Under the pieces are notes generated by a model. The model made no database searches, was not told the origin of the DNA, and saw only the letters and a list, made by a program, of their open reading frames with translations. From positions 62,001 to 126,000 of the forward strand of contig NZ_JAERVO010000001.1 of assembly GCF_016798325.1 (NCBI RefSeq): a stretch of DNA of 64,000 nt. Reading direction: 5' to 3'. This stretch comes from Marinobacter mangrovi (GTDB taxonomy: Bacteria > Pseudomonadota > Gammaproteobacteria > Pseudomonadales > Oleiphilaceae). Position 1 is the first letter of the stretch. Each line of letters starts with the position of its first letter. Positions 34,889 to 42,923 of this stretch are shown piece by piece. The translations under genes and the position numbers were made by a program.

Positions 34889-35794
34889 ATGAAATACAGG
34901 ATCTCCCATCTGACGCGCTACACCTACGAGCAGGACATCGCCAACAGCTACAACCGCGGTTGCCTGCTGCCCCGCGGCCTGCTTTACCAGAAGGTGGAGT
35001 CCAGCCGGCTGACGGTCACGCCGACGCCGAGCAGCCTCTACAACCACCCGGACTTCTTCGGCAACCTCTATACGTTCTTTCATGTGAATTCGCTCCATAA
35101 AGAAATGGAGGTTAACGTCACCAGTCAGGTGGAGGTGATGCCGAGAGGTTTGGAAGAGGCGCCCGCGCGTTCTCTACCCTGGGAAGAGGCGATTCGTCGC
35201 CTGGACGTGGAGACCGGTCGTCAGGCCCTGCAGGCTCGGTTGCTGCAGGTGGGCTCGCGAATGGCACCGATTGATCCGCTCATCGCCGAATTCGCCCGGG
35301 ATATCTTCAGCCCCGGACTGCCGTTGCTCGAAGGGGCCCGGCAGCTGACGCACCGCATTTTCAGCGAGTTTACCTACGACCCGGGCTTCACCACACTGGC
35401 CACGCCGGTGGATGACGTGCTCAAGGCACGCCGGGGCGTCTGCCAGGATTTCGCTCACCTGGCGATCAGCGCCCTGCGCTCCCTCGGTTTTCCGGCGTGC
35501 TACGTCAGCGGCTATCTGGAAACCATTCCCCCGCCGGGCCAGCCGCGACTGGTCGGGGCGGATGCCTCCCACGCCTGGTTCAGCGTGTACGATCCCTCGT
35601 TGGGGTGGGTGGATTTTGATCCCACCAACGACCTGATGCCGGATGAACGGCACGTCACCGTCGCGTTCGGTCGGGATTATGCCGACGTGGTGCCACTTAA
35701 AGGACTGATGAGCGGCGGCGGTCGCCACGATCTGACCGTCGAAGTGGACGTGATGCCGCTTGATGAGCGGACCTCGAAGTCCGCAAATGCCTAA
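34889..35794 (+). CDS. transglutaminase-like cysteine peptidase family protein
   Basis: A 301-residue protein with an N-terminal beta domain (MKYRISHLTRYTYEQDIANS) and a transglutaminase-like catalytic domain. The triad is visible: Cys ~185 in RRGVCQDFAHLAI, His ~228 in DASHAWFSVYDP, and Asp in GWVDFDPTND. Bacterial members are usually cysteine peptidases or amide-bond hydrolases rather than crosslinkers. It starts 5 bases after the fused ATP-grasp/alpha-E gene, and this gene order recurs in many bacteria. It may cleave or recycle the amide product made by the ATP-grasp proteins; that is inference. No secretion signal is seen, so action in the cytoplasm is likely. Confidence 0.88.
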   Translation: MKYRISHLTRYTYEQDIANSYNRGCLLPRGLLYQKVESSRLTVTPTPSSLYNHPDFFGNLYTFFHVNSLHKEMEVNVTSQVEVMPRGLEEAPARSLPWEEAIRRLDVETGRQALQARLLQVGSRMAPIDPLIAEFARDIFSPGLPLLEGARQLTHRIFSEFTYDPGFTTLATPVDDVLKARRGVCQDFAHLAISALRSLGFPACYVSGYLETIPPPGQPRLVGADASHAWFSVYDPSLGWVDFDPTNDLMPDERHVTVAFGRDYADVVPLKGLMSGGGRHDLTVEVDVMPLDERTSKSANA

Positions 35795-35897
35795 ATCCCG
35801 CCGGCTTCCTGAAAAGGCCTCCGAAAAGGGGTAGACGCGGGCCGTTCATATCGAAAGAATGGGGGCCTTGCTGACCGCTGCTCGGAGTCTCCGATCC

Positions 35898-36398
35898 ATG
35901 ACCATTTCCGACGATACCCTCTTCACCAGCGCCGCCGAGCTGGGCGATCTGTTGCGCCAGAAGGGCCAGATGATCGCCACTGCGGAGAGTTGCACCGGGG
36001 GCTGGGTGGCCAAGGTCCTGACCGACCGGGCCGGGAGTTCGGATTATGTCCACAGCGGCCTGGTGACCTATTCCAACGATGCCAAACGGGGCCTCTTGGG
36101 CGTGAGCGAAACAGCGCTGGAGGAATACGGGGCGGTCAGCGAGCCGGTCGTCCGGGAAATGGTGGCCGGGGCGCTGGCGGCGACCGGTGCCGATGTGGCC
36201 GTCGCCATCAGCGGCGTCGCCGGGCCGGGAGGCGGTTCGGAAGACAAGCCCGTTGGAACGGTCTGGTTCGCCTGGGGCCGATCGGCCGCCGACACCCAGT
36301 GCGTGGTGCAGTATTTTGACGGAGACCGCGATGCGGTGCGGCGTCAGGCGGTGCAGTTTGTCCTTGAAGGCGTCCATCGGTTCCTGGCCGAAACCTAG
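35898..36398 (+). CDS. pncC: CinA C-terminal family nicotinamide-nucleotide amidohydrolase PncC
   Basis: A 166-residue protein equal to the C-terminal deamidase domain of CinA. It converts nicotinamide mononucleotide to nicotinic acid mononucleotide and ammonia in the pyridine nucleotide cycle. Motifs: TAESCTGGWVAKVLTDRAGS, GLVTYSNDAKRGLLGV and AISGVAGPGGGSEDKPVGTVW. Start at 35898 (MTISDD) is preferred; an upstream ATG at 35859 would add 13 residues. It sits 145 bp upstream of recA, as in many gammaproteobacteria where the two are linked. Confidence 0.9.
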   Translation: MTISDDTLFTSAAELGDLLRQKGQMIATAESCTGGWVAKVLTDRAGSSDYVHSGLVTYSNDAKRGLLGVSETALEEYGAVSEPVVREMVAGALAATGADVAVAISGVAGPGGGSEDKPVGTVWFAWGRSAADTQCVVQYFDGDRDAVRRQAVQFVLEGVHRFLAET

Positions 36399-36441
36399 TT
36401 GAAAACACGACACTTGGACGCCGGGACCTGTTGTGTTTTAA

Positions 36442-36461
36442 TACTGTTCAAATATACAGTC
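36442..36461. promoter_or_regulatory. LexA (SOS) box of recA
   Basis: The sequence has CTGT-N8-ACAG (36444-36459) embedded in an AT-rich centre, matching the gammaproteobacterial LexA consensus. It overlaps a plausible promoter (TTGTGT at 36431-36436, TATACA at 36453-36458, 16-base spacer) and lies about 85 bases upstream of recA. A weaker symmetrical CCTGTATAACAGG (36467-36479) follows at once. Confidence 0.9.
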
Positions 36462-36543
36462 TGGGCCCTGTATAACAGGTTCCCAGACCGGACGTTTCCG
36501 ATCATGCCGTGCGGCGGCACAGAAAGATGAGGTTTTCGCAGCG

Positions 36544-37596
36544 ATGGAAGACAACCGTAAGAAGGCGTTGAGCGCGGCTCTGAGCCAGATCGAGCGCCAG
36601 TTCGGCAAAGGCGCGGTCATGAAGATGGGCGATCAGCCCCGTGAGGCCATTCCCGCGGTATCCACCGGTTCCCTGGGGCTGGATGTTGCCCTGGGCATTG
36701 GTGGCCTGCCGTACGGGCGGATCGTCGAGATCTACGGTCCGGAAAGCTCCGGTAAGACCACGCTGACCCTGCAGGTGATCGCTGAAGCCCAGAAGGCCGG
36801 CAAGACCTGTGCCTTCGTTGACGCCGAGCACGCGCTGGATCCGGTCTACGCCGAGAAGCTGGGCGTTAACGTTGACGACCTGCTGGTGTCCCAGCCGGAC
36901 ACCGGTGAGCAGGCGCTGGAAATCGCTGACATGCTGGTGCGCTCCAACGCCATCGACGTCATCATCGTCGACTCCGTGGCGGCCCTGACGCCCAAGGCGG
37001 AAATCGAAGGCGAGATGGGGGATTCCCACGTCGGCCTGCAGGCCCGCCTGATGTCCCAGGCGCTGCGTAAGCTGACCGGTAACGTCAAGCACGCCAACTG
37101 CCTGATGGTCTTCATCAACCAGATCCGGATGAAGATCGGCGTCATGTTCGGCAGCCCGGAAACCACCACCGGTGGTAACGCGCTGAAGTTCTATTCTTCC
37201 GTTCGCCTGGACATCCGTCGCATCGGCGCCGTGAAGGAAGGCGACGAAGTGGTCGGTAACGAAACCCGCGTGAAGGTGGTCAAGAACAAGGTCTCCCCGC
37301 CGTTCAAGCAGGCCGAGTTCCAGATCATGTACGGCAAGGGCATCTACCACATGGCCGAGGTCGTGGACCTGGGCGTGAAGGAAGGCTTCGTCGACAAGTC
37401 CGGTGCCTGGTACAGCTACAACGGCGACAAGATCGGCCAGGGTAAGGCGAACGCCTGTAAATTCCTGGAAGAAAACCTGGATATGGCCCACGAGATTGAA
37501 GCCAAGATCCGTGAAAAACTGATGCCGAAGCCGACTCCGAAAGATAAGGAAGCACCGGCGGCCGCCGAGGCGGAGAAGAGCGGCGAACTGCTCTGA
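36544..37596 (+). CDS. recA: recombinase RecA
   Basis: Catalyses strand exchange and triggers LexA self-cleavage during the SOS response. The 350-residue protein has the Walker A loop [14 protein letters not shown], the Walker B region [19 protein letters not shown], the conserved [13 protein letters not shown] loop L1 region, and [14 protein letters not shown] followed by [13 protein letters not shown]. The acidic C-terminus is normal. A LexA box and promoter lie directly upstream and a strong terminator directly downstream. The recX regulator gene that commonly follows recA is absent here; a diguanylate cyclase gene on the opposite strand takes that place. Confidence 0.98.
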   Translation: MEDNRKKALSAALSQIERQFGKGAVMKMGDQPREAIPAVSTGSLGLDVALGIGGLPYGRIVEIYGPESSGKTTLTLQVIAEAQKAGKTCAFVDAEHALDPVYAEKLGVNVDDLLVSQPDTGEQALEIADMLVRSNAIDVIIVDSVAALTPKAEIEGEMGDSHVGLQARLMSQALRKLTGNVKHANCLMVFINQIRMKIGVMFGSPETTTGGNALKFYSSVRLDIRRIGAVKEGDEVVGNETRVKVVKNKVSPPFKQAEFQIMYGKGIYHMAEVVDLGVKEGFVDKSGAWYSYNGDKIGQGKANACKFLEENLDMAHEIEAKIREKLMPKPTPKDKEAPAAAEAEKSGELL

Positions 37597-37622
37597 AACC
37601 GGAACTCACTGGCGCTCTGAAC

Positions 37623-37657
37623 AACACCCCGCCGGGTTAACCGGCGGGGTGTTTTTG
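37623..37657 (+). terminator. Rho-independent terminator of recA
   Basis: AACACCCCGCCGG (37623-37635) pairs perfectly with CCGGCGGGGTGTT (37641-37653) around GTTAA, followed by a T-run. It lies 26 bases past the recA stop and just before the 3' end of the convergent GGDEF gene. It may also work for that gene. Confidence 0.93.
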
Positions 37658-37671
37658 TATGGGGAAGGGGA

Positions 37672-38742
37672 TCAGCTGTTGGATGAGCTGATTGTCTCGG
37701 CATCCAGCCACTGCGGGCCGGCGACCCGATTGCGGCCCTTGCCCTTGGCCAGGTAAAGCCGCTCGTCGGCAAACGCCAGCAGGTCTTCCAGGGTACTGCC
37801 GTCCGGGCCGATTTCGGCGACGCCCAGGCTCATGGTCTGGGAGATCGTCGTGCCGTCATAAACCAGTGGGCGTTCAGCAACGGTGGTCCGTAGCTCCTCG
37901 GCCACGGTCATGGCCTGCTTGATGTGAGTGTCCGGCAGGAGAATGGCGAATTCCTCGCCGCCAAACCGGCAGGCCAGATCGCTCAGTCGCAGGCGTTTGC
38001 GAATCAGGCGCGCCACGTGCACCAGCACCCGATCCCCCATCTCGTGGCCGTAGCGGTCGTTGACGCTCTTGAAGAAATCCAGGTCCAGCAGGATCAGCGA
38101 CAGCGGGGTAAGCTCGCGCTGGGCCCGGTGGGTTTCCTTCTCGAAGACTTCCTCGAACATGACCCGATTGGCCAGACCCGTCAGGAAATCGGTTCGGGCC
38201 AGCCGCAGCAGCTTGTTTTCGGACCGCTCCCGGCTGACCTCGTACACATGGGAAAACGTCAGGATGCACAGCGTCAGGATGCCCATGTTCAGCAAGGGAA
38301 TGGGCTTCATATAGATCGGTGAGTCATGGAACTTGAACAGGAAAATGGCTGTGGCGACGCCGGTGAAAAACAACGAAATCGCCAGCCCCAGCTTTCTCCC
38401 GTGCAGCAGGTGCGACAGGATCGGTACGAGCAGGATCCAGCCAAACACGGACACCGTCGAACGCGGCACGTACAGCGCAAACATCATTGCACTGAAGAAG
38501 GGCAGGCTGTAGGCCAGCAGCCATCGGTCCAGATGTCGGGTCCGGCGAACGGCCCACATCAGGAACACCGAATAGGTGGCCATTACGATTTCCACCATCG
38601 CCAATGGCCCATTGCCGGCGCGAATGTTCAATGTGGCAAACACAATGCCCGCTATCAGCGTGATCCACAGCAAGGCCATCAGCACCGCTTTGCGATGCGG
38701 TTGTGCGTGCTCCCGAGAAGGGAGATCGGTAGCGTCAATCAT
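37672..38742 (-). CDS. membrane diguanylate cyclase with six-helix N-terminal region
   Basis: A 356-residue c-di-GMP synthase. About six hydrophobic helices fill residues 18-175 and form an integral membrane sensor of unknown ligand. The GGDEF domain starts ARTDFLTGLANRVMF, carries the active site RFGGEEFAILLP, and keeps the inhibitory I-site R-L-S-D five residues earlier. It is thus predicted active and product-inhibited, unlike the degenerate I-site of the GGDEF protein at 9.6 kb. The start at ATG 38742 has no clear ribosome site; a TTG 30 bases upstream is an alternative. It converges on recA. Confidence 0.87.
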   Translation of the reverse strand: MIDATDLPSREHAQPHRKAVLMALLWITLIAGIVFATLNIRAGNGPLAMVEIVMATYSVFLMWAVRRTRHLDRWLLAYSLPFFSAMMFALYVPRSTVSVFGWILLVPILSHLLHGRKLGLAISLFFTGVATAIFLFKFHDSPIYMKPIPLLNMGILTLCILTFSHVYEVSRERSENKLLRLARTDFLTGLANRVMFEEVFEKETHRAQRELTPLSLILLDLDFFKSVNDRYGHEMGDRVLVHVARLIRKRLRLSDLACRFGGEEFAILLPDTHIKQAMTVAEELRTTVAERPLVYDGTTISQTMSLGVAEIGPDGSTLEDLLAFADERLYLAKGKGRNRVAGPQWLDAETISSSNS

Positions 38743-38960
38743 GGTAGGAGACCGTCCTTGTCTGCCGGTCAAGTCAATCGGGAAGCCGGACAGGGCTCCA
38801 GTGTAGCCAAAATAATGCGCAAAACTGTAAAAGATCGTGATATGTCAAGCGCCCGAAACGCGGCTGTCCTGAGCATGGTCGGTGTTTCATTCGACCCTTG
38901 TCCGATTCGCCCGGGACCGGCACAGTGAACGTGACATCCTGATCGGAGAACCGTCGTTCC

Positions 38961-39422
38961 ATGAAGCAACTGTTGATCGTGGCCCATGCGCCGTCACCCA
39001 ATACCGAGACGTTGCGTCAGGCCGTGGCGCGGGGTGCCGGTCATCCGGACGTTGAGGGTGTGAATGTGCGCGTCATGGCGCCACTGGATGCCGGTCCCGA
39101 GGATGTTCTGGCCTGCGACGCCATCATCCTCGGGACCACGGAAAACCTCGGCTACATGAGTGGGGCGCTCAAGGACTTCTTCGATCGCAGCTACTATCCC
39201 TGCCTTGAGAAAACCCAGGGGCTGCCGTTTGCCTTCTACATTCGGGCCGGCCACGACGGGACCGGAACCCGCCGGGCGATCGAGTCGATCACCACCGGTT
39301 TACGCTGGCGGATCGTGCATGATCCCGTGCTTTGCCGGGGCGAGTACGATCCGGCCTTTGAGACGCAGTGCGAGGAATTGGGGCTCTATCTGGCGGCTGG
39401 ACTGGACGCGGGGATGTTTTAA
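38961..39422 (+). CDS. flavodoxin-like NAD(P)H-dependent oxidoreductase
   Basis: A 153-residue flavodoxin-fold protein. LLIVAHAPSPNTETL is the FMN-phosphate loop, and ILGTTENLGYMSGALKDFFDRSYYP contributes the flavin-stacking region, as in FMN reductases and WrbA-like proteins. It is short but complete for a single-domain flavodoxin-type oxidoreductase. It stands alone between the GGDEF and PilZ genes. Electron partner and substrate are unknown; quinone or FMN reduction is a reasonable guess. Confidence 0.8.
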   Translation: MKQLLIVAHAPSPNTETLRQAVARGAGHPDVEGVNVRVMAPLDAGPEDVLACDAIILGTTENLGYMSGALKDFFDRSYYPCLEKTQGLPFAFYIRAGHDGTGTRRAIESITTGLRWRIVHDPVLCRGEYDPAFETQCEELGLYLAAGLDAGMF

Positions 39423-39458
39423 TAACGCCGGCGGTGACGACGGGCGGAAAGTCGCCGA

Positions 39459-39851
39459 TTAACTGGCCAGGCGGTTGTAGAAACCCTCGATTCGCGACAG
39501 GGCGTTGTCCACGGCCCGGGAGTAGCCGCGCCGGTCATGGCAGTAGCTGAACTGGATGCTCAGCCGATAGCCGGTGCGGAAGGGGTAGCTGCTGACGATC
39601 CGCGCGGCCACGCGGGACTCGGTGATGTACTTGCCGGAAAAATCCAGCAGCAGTCGGCTGCCGGGCGGTACCGGACGCGGTGACAGAACGGCCATGCCGT
39701 AGCGGTTGATGTCCAGGCACTGGACGTCGGTCCGGGCTTTCTGCCGGCCAAAGAAGCCCCGTTCCGTCAGGCGCACCTTCAGGCACTGGGCTTCGTAACG
39801 ATCCTTGATGCGGCGGTCTCCAGAGTCTGTTCCCATAACACCGGTTTCCAC
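39459..39851 (-). CDS. PilZ-domain c-di-GMP-binding protein
   Basis: A roughly 130-residue PilZ-type effector. The RxxxR-like switch lies in RRIKDRYEAQCLKVRL near the N-terminus, and the D/N-x-S/R-x-x-G motif appears as CLDINRYGMAVLSPRPVPPG. The C-terminal strand is GYRLSIQFSY. The first motif is not a perfect match, so binding of c-di-GMP is probable rather than certain. The start is uncertain (GTG 39851 or ATG 39836; neither has a good Shine-Dalgarno). It lies 1 kb from a diguanylate cyclase gene, giving a plausible local signalling pair. Confidence 0.72.
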   Translation of the reverse strand: METGVMGTDSGDRRIKDRYEAQCLKVRLTERGFFGRQKARTDVQCLDINRYGMAVLSPRPVPPGSRLLLDFSGKYITESRVAARIVSSYPFRTGYRLSIQFSYCHDRRGYSRAVDNALSRIEGFYNRLAS

Positions 39852-39975
39852 GTTTTTGTCGTTGTCATTGTGATATCACGGGATAGTCAGTGTAGAACCC
39901 GGGCCCGCGGCTGGAAAACGGACAACCTGGCATCTGTGACAAAGGTCTCAAAAGTGACCTGGGCGTCACGACTGA

Positions 39976-40263
39976 TCAGGCGGAGGTGTTCAGGCGCTCG
40001 CCACGACGGTCTTCGGCGTTGGTGGGCCGTGCGGTGCGGGCATCAAGCAGGGACGGTCGTCGGCGGCCGCTTCGGCGCTTGCGGCGATCCGGCCCGTCAA
40101 ACGTCTCCTGGCGACGCCGGCGGTCAGGCCGGGTGCGACGATCGAGCGGGCGGTTCTGTGGTGTCGGGGCAATGTTCTGGGCGTCGGGCGTGCGCTGTTG
40201 ATGCTCCGTCTTTCGGCGATCCAGCGCAGTCAGTCCGTAGGGGTTGGAACGCGATATCTCCAT
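39976..40263 (-). CDS. hypothetical arginine-rich small protein with DRR repeats
   Basis: A 95-residue very basic protein if started at ATG 40263 (MEISRSNPYG), with GAGG eleven bases upstream. An earlier in-frame ATG at 40296 is possible. Much of it is built from Asp-Arg-Arg units: LDRRKTEHQQR, LDRRTRPDRRRRQE, GPDRRKRRSGRRRP and EDRRGERLNTSA. No known domain is recognised. Similar DRR-rich strings occur as linkers in marine gammaproteobacterial proteins. It could bind nucleic acid or polyphosphate, or simply be a disordered protein. Coding status is moderately uncertain because GC-rich low-complexity sequence also gives open frames by chance. Confidence 0.45.
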   Translation of the reverse strand: MEISRSNPYGLTALDRRKTEHQQRTPDAQNIAPTPQNRPLDRRTRPDRRRRQETFDGPDRRKRRSGRRRPSLLDARTARPTNAEDRRGERLNTSA

Positions 40264-40472
40264 GGGCCGTAACCTCAAGATATTGTCGAGAGTCATTTTA
40301 CGGTTTGTCGGCCGAATCGTGCAAAACTTGAACACATTTTGCCCTGGAGGCCTGCAAGTGAGGACAGCGCGCCCTTCTCCTTCTACAATGCTTTGAATCA
40401 ATCTTTTGGGCGGTATCGGCATCAGCCCCGCAACGCCGCCTTGCACCATTTCCCCCGACACAGGACGGCACC

Positions 40473-42911
40473 TTGAAGTCTCTGCCACTGAACCAGCTCT
40501 ACAACAACTGCGACACCCGCAATTTCAGCTTCAAGACCACGCGCCAGCTCGAACCGCTCGAAGAGATCGTGGGCCAGAACCGAGCCCAGGAAGCGGTGCG
40601 CTTTGCCCTGGCCATGCCGCACGGCGGCTACAACGTCTACGCCGTGGGCCGCAACGGTCTGGGTAAGCGAACTATGATGCTGCGCTATCTGGAGCACCAT
40701 GCGAACAAGGAATACCAGAGCTACGACTGGTGTTACGTGGCCAACTTCGACGATCCGCGTTCGCCCCGGGTTTTGCGTTTACCGGCGGGCGAGGGCCAGA
40801 ACCTCAAGCAGGACATGGATCGCCTGATGCTGCGCCTGACCAAGCTGATTCCGCAGACGTTTGAGGGGGACAGTTTCCTGGAGCGGGCGGAGAAGCTGAA
40901 GAACGATTACGGTAACCTCCAGGAGCAGGAGCTCGACAAGGTGGCGCGCCAGGCCAAGCGCAAGAAGGTCAGCCTGAGCGTCAGCACGCCGGGCGGCTAC
41001 CGGTTGATCGCCATGAACGGCGACGAGCCCCACACCCAGGAAAGCTTTGCCGCCCTGACCGAAGCCCAGCGCCAGGGGTTCGAGGACGCCATCAACAAGC
41101 TGGAGAAGAAGCTGCGCGCGGCCCTGCGCAAGGTGGCCGACCTGGAGCAGGATTACACCGACAAGCAGCAGGCGCTGAACGAGGAAACGCTGGAGAGCAT
41201 TACCGGGCACCAGCTGGATGAACTCGTCGCCAAGTACAAGGCGTTGCCGGAGATCGTCGATTACCTGGAATCGGTCCGTAAGGACCTGGCGGACAACCTG
41301 GACATCTTCCTGGAAGACAGCGAAGAGCAGGCGGCGATGGCCTATGCCTCGCTGGATCGCAAGATGCCGCGGCGCTACCAGATCAACCTGATGGTGCATC
41401 ACAAGGCGCAAAAGGTGCCGGTGATTGTCGAGGACAATCCCACCTACCACAGCCTGTTCGGCTATGTGGAGAACGTCACCTTCAAGGGCACCGTGTTCAC
41501 CGATTTCTCCCTGATCCGGCCGGGCAGCCTGCACAAGGCGAACGGCGGCTACCTGCTGATGGACGCCATCAAGGTGCTGGAGCAACCGTTTGTGTGGGAT
41601 GGCCTCAAGCGTGCCCTGCGCTCGAAATCACTGCAGATCAATTCCCTGGAACGCGAGCTCACCCTGTCCGGTACCATTTCCCTGGAGCCGGAAGCGATTC
41701 CGCTGAACGTGAAGATCGTCCTGTTCGGCGACCGGGAAACCTGGATGCTGCTGCAGGAATACGATCCCGAGTTTTCCGAGCTGTTCCGCATCGCCGCCGA
41801 CTTCGAGAACGAGATGCACCGCAACGCGGACAGCGAGCAGCAGTACGCCAAGTTCATTGCCAGCGTGGTGGTTGAGAAGAAGCTGCTGCACTGCGACCGC
41901 AAGGCCGTGGGGCGGGTCATCGAATACAGCTCACGCATCGCCGATCACCAGCAGCGACTGTCCCTGCACGCAGCGGATATCGCCAACCTGCTGCGGGAAT
42001 CCGATTTCTGGGCCCGGGATGCCGGCGCCCGAATGATCCAGGCCACCCATGTGGAGCAGGCCCTGGCCAGCGCCCGCTATCGCAGCAGCCGGATCCGCGA
42101 TCAGTATTTCGACTCCATCCGCGACGGCACCACCCTGGTGTCCACCGAAGGGGAGCGGGTGGGGCAGGTGAATGCCCTGTCGGTGCTGTCGGCCGGTGGC
42201 TTTGAGTTCGGGATGCCCAATCGCATCACCGCCACCTGTTACTACGGTGACGGGGATATCATCGACATCGAGCGGGACGTGAAGCTGGGTGGCAACCTGC
42301 ATTCCAAGGGCGTGATGATCCTCACCTCCTGGCTGGCCTCCCGCTTTGCGGTGACCGACCCCATGAGCCTGTCGGCCAGCCTGACCTTCGAGCAGAACTA
42401 CGGCGAAGTCGACGGCGACAGCGCGTCGGTGGCCGAGCTGTGCGCACTCGTGTCGTCACTATCCGGCATTCCGATCCGCCAGGATCTGGCGATCACCGGT
42501 TCGCTGAACCAGTTCGGTGAGGTCCAGCCCATTGGTGGTGCCAACGAAAAGATCGAGGGTTTCTTCGAAACCTGCCGCATCAAGGGGCTTTCCGGTTCGC
42601 AGGGCGTCATCCTGCCGGCCACCAATGTCCAGAATCTGATGTTGGACAGCGACATCCTCCAGGCGGTGCGCCAGCGCAAATTTGCGATCTATGCCGTGGA
42701 AACGGCGGAGGAGGCCATTTCGCTGCTGCTGGGCAAAACCGCCGGCAAGCCCAGCGCCAAGGGTCGTTATCCGGCCAATACCGTGTTTGGTGTCATCCAG
42801 AAGCGACTGGACTCGATGCGTGAGCACGAGCGCCAGGAGTCATCGAGCGAGCGGCGCCAGAGCCACGACGGCCATCATACGCCCCACGTTGGACATTCCG
42901 GGCAGGCCTGA
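40473..42911 (+). CDS. Lon-like ATP-dependent protease (LonB/LonC-like, AAA_32)
   Basis: An 812-residue AAA+ protease with a C-terminal Lon-type proteolytic domain. The Walker A-like loop AVGRNGLGKRTMM (~residue 58) is early, followed by a long coiled-coil insert (~residues 150-290), a second ATPase half with Walker-B-like LLMDAIKVLEQPF, and the Ser-Lys dyad in GDSASVAELCALV (Ser ~650) and GGANEKIEGFF (Lys ~692). This is the family of LonP-like proteins common in gammaproteobacteria alongside classical Lon. Substrates are unknown. The start is a TTG with AGGA at 40462-40465. The Walker A reads GRNGLGKRT, with Arg in place of the usual Ser/Thr after Lys, worth noting. Confidence 0.85.
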   Translation: MKSLPLNQLYNNCDTRNFSFKTTRQLEPLEEIVGQNRAQEAVRFALAMPHGGYNVYAVGRNGLGKRTMMLRYLEHHANKEYQSYDWCYVANFDDPRSPRVLRLPAGEGQNLKQDMDRLMLRLTKLIPQTFEGDSFLERAEKLKNDYGNLQEQELDKVARQAKRKKVSLSVSTPGGYRLIAMNGDEPHTQESFAALTEAQRQGFEDAINKLEKKLRAALRKVADLEQDYTDKQQALNEETLESITGHQLDELVAKYKALPEIVDYLESVRKDLADNLDIFLEDSEEQAAMAYASLDRKMPRRYQINLMVHHKAQKVPVIVEDNPTYHSLFGYVENVTFKGTVFTDFSLIRPGSLHKANGGYLLMDAIKVLEQPFVWDGLKRALRSKSLQINSLERELTLSGTISLEPEAIPLNVKIVLFGDRETWMLLQEYDPEFSELFRIAADFENEMHRNADSEQQYAKFIASVVVEKKLLHCDRKAVGRVIEYSSRIADHQQRLSLHAADIANLLRESDFWARDAGARMIQATHVEQALASARYRSSRIRDQYFDSIRDGTTLVSTEGERVGQVNALSVLSAGGFEFGMPNRITATCYYGDGDIIDIERDVKLGGNLHSKGVMILTSWLASRFAVTDPMSLSASLTFEQNYGEVDGDSASVAELCALVSSLSGIPIRQDLAITGSLNQFGEVQPIGGANEKIEGFFETCRIKGLSGSQGVILPATNVQNLMLDSDILQAVRQRKFAIYAVETAEEAISLLLGKTAGKPSAKGRYPANTVFGVIQKRLDSMREHERQESSSERRQSHDGHHTPHVGHSGQA

Positions 42912-42923
42912 GGAGCAAGGCCG

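Noticed and set aside
39870-40331. 153-codon plus-strand ORF
   Set aside because: It runs antisense to the DRR-rich frame in low-complexity DNA and shows no domain; kept out, though the minus-strand frame itself is only moderately supported.
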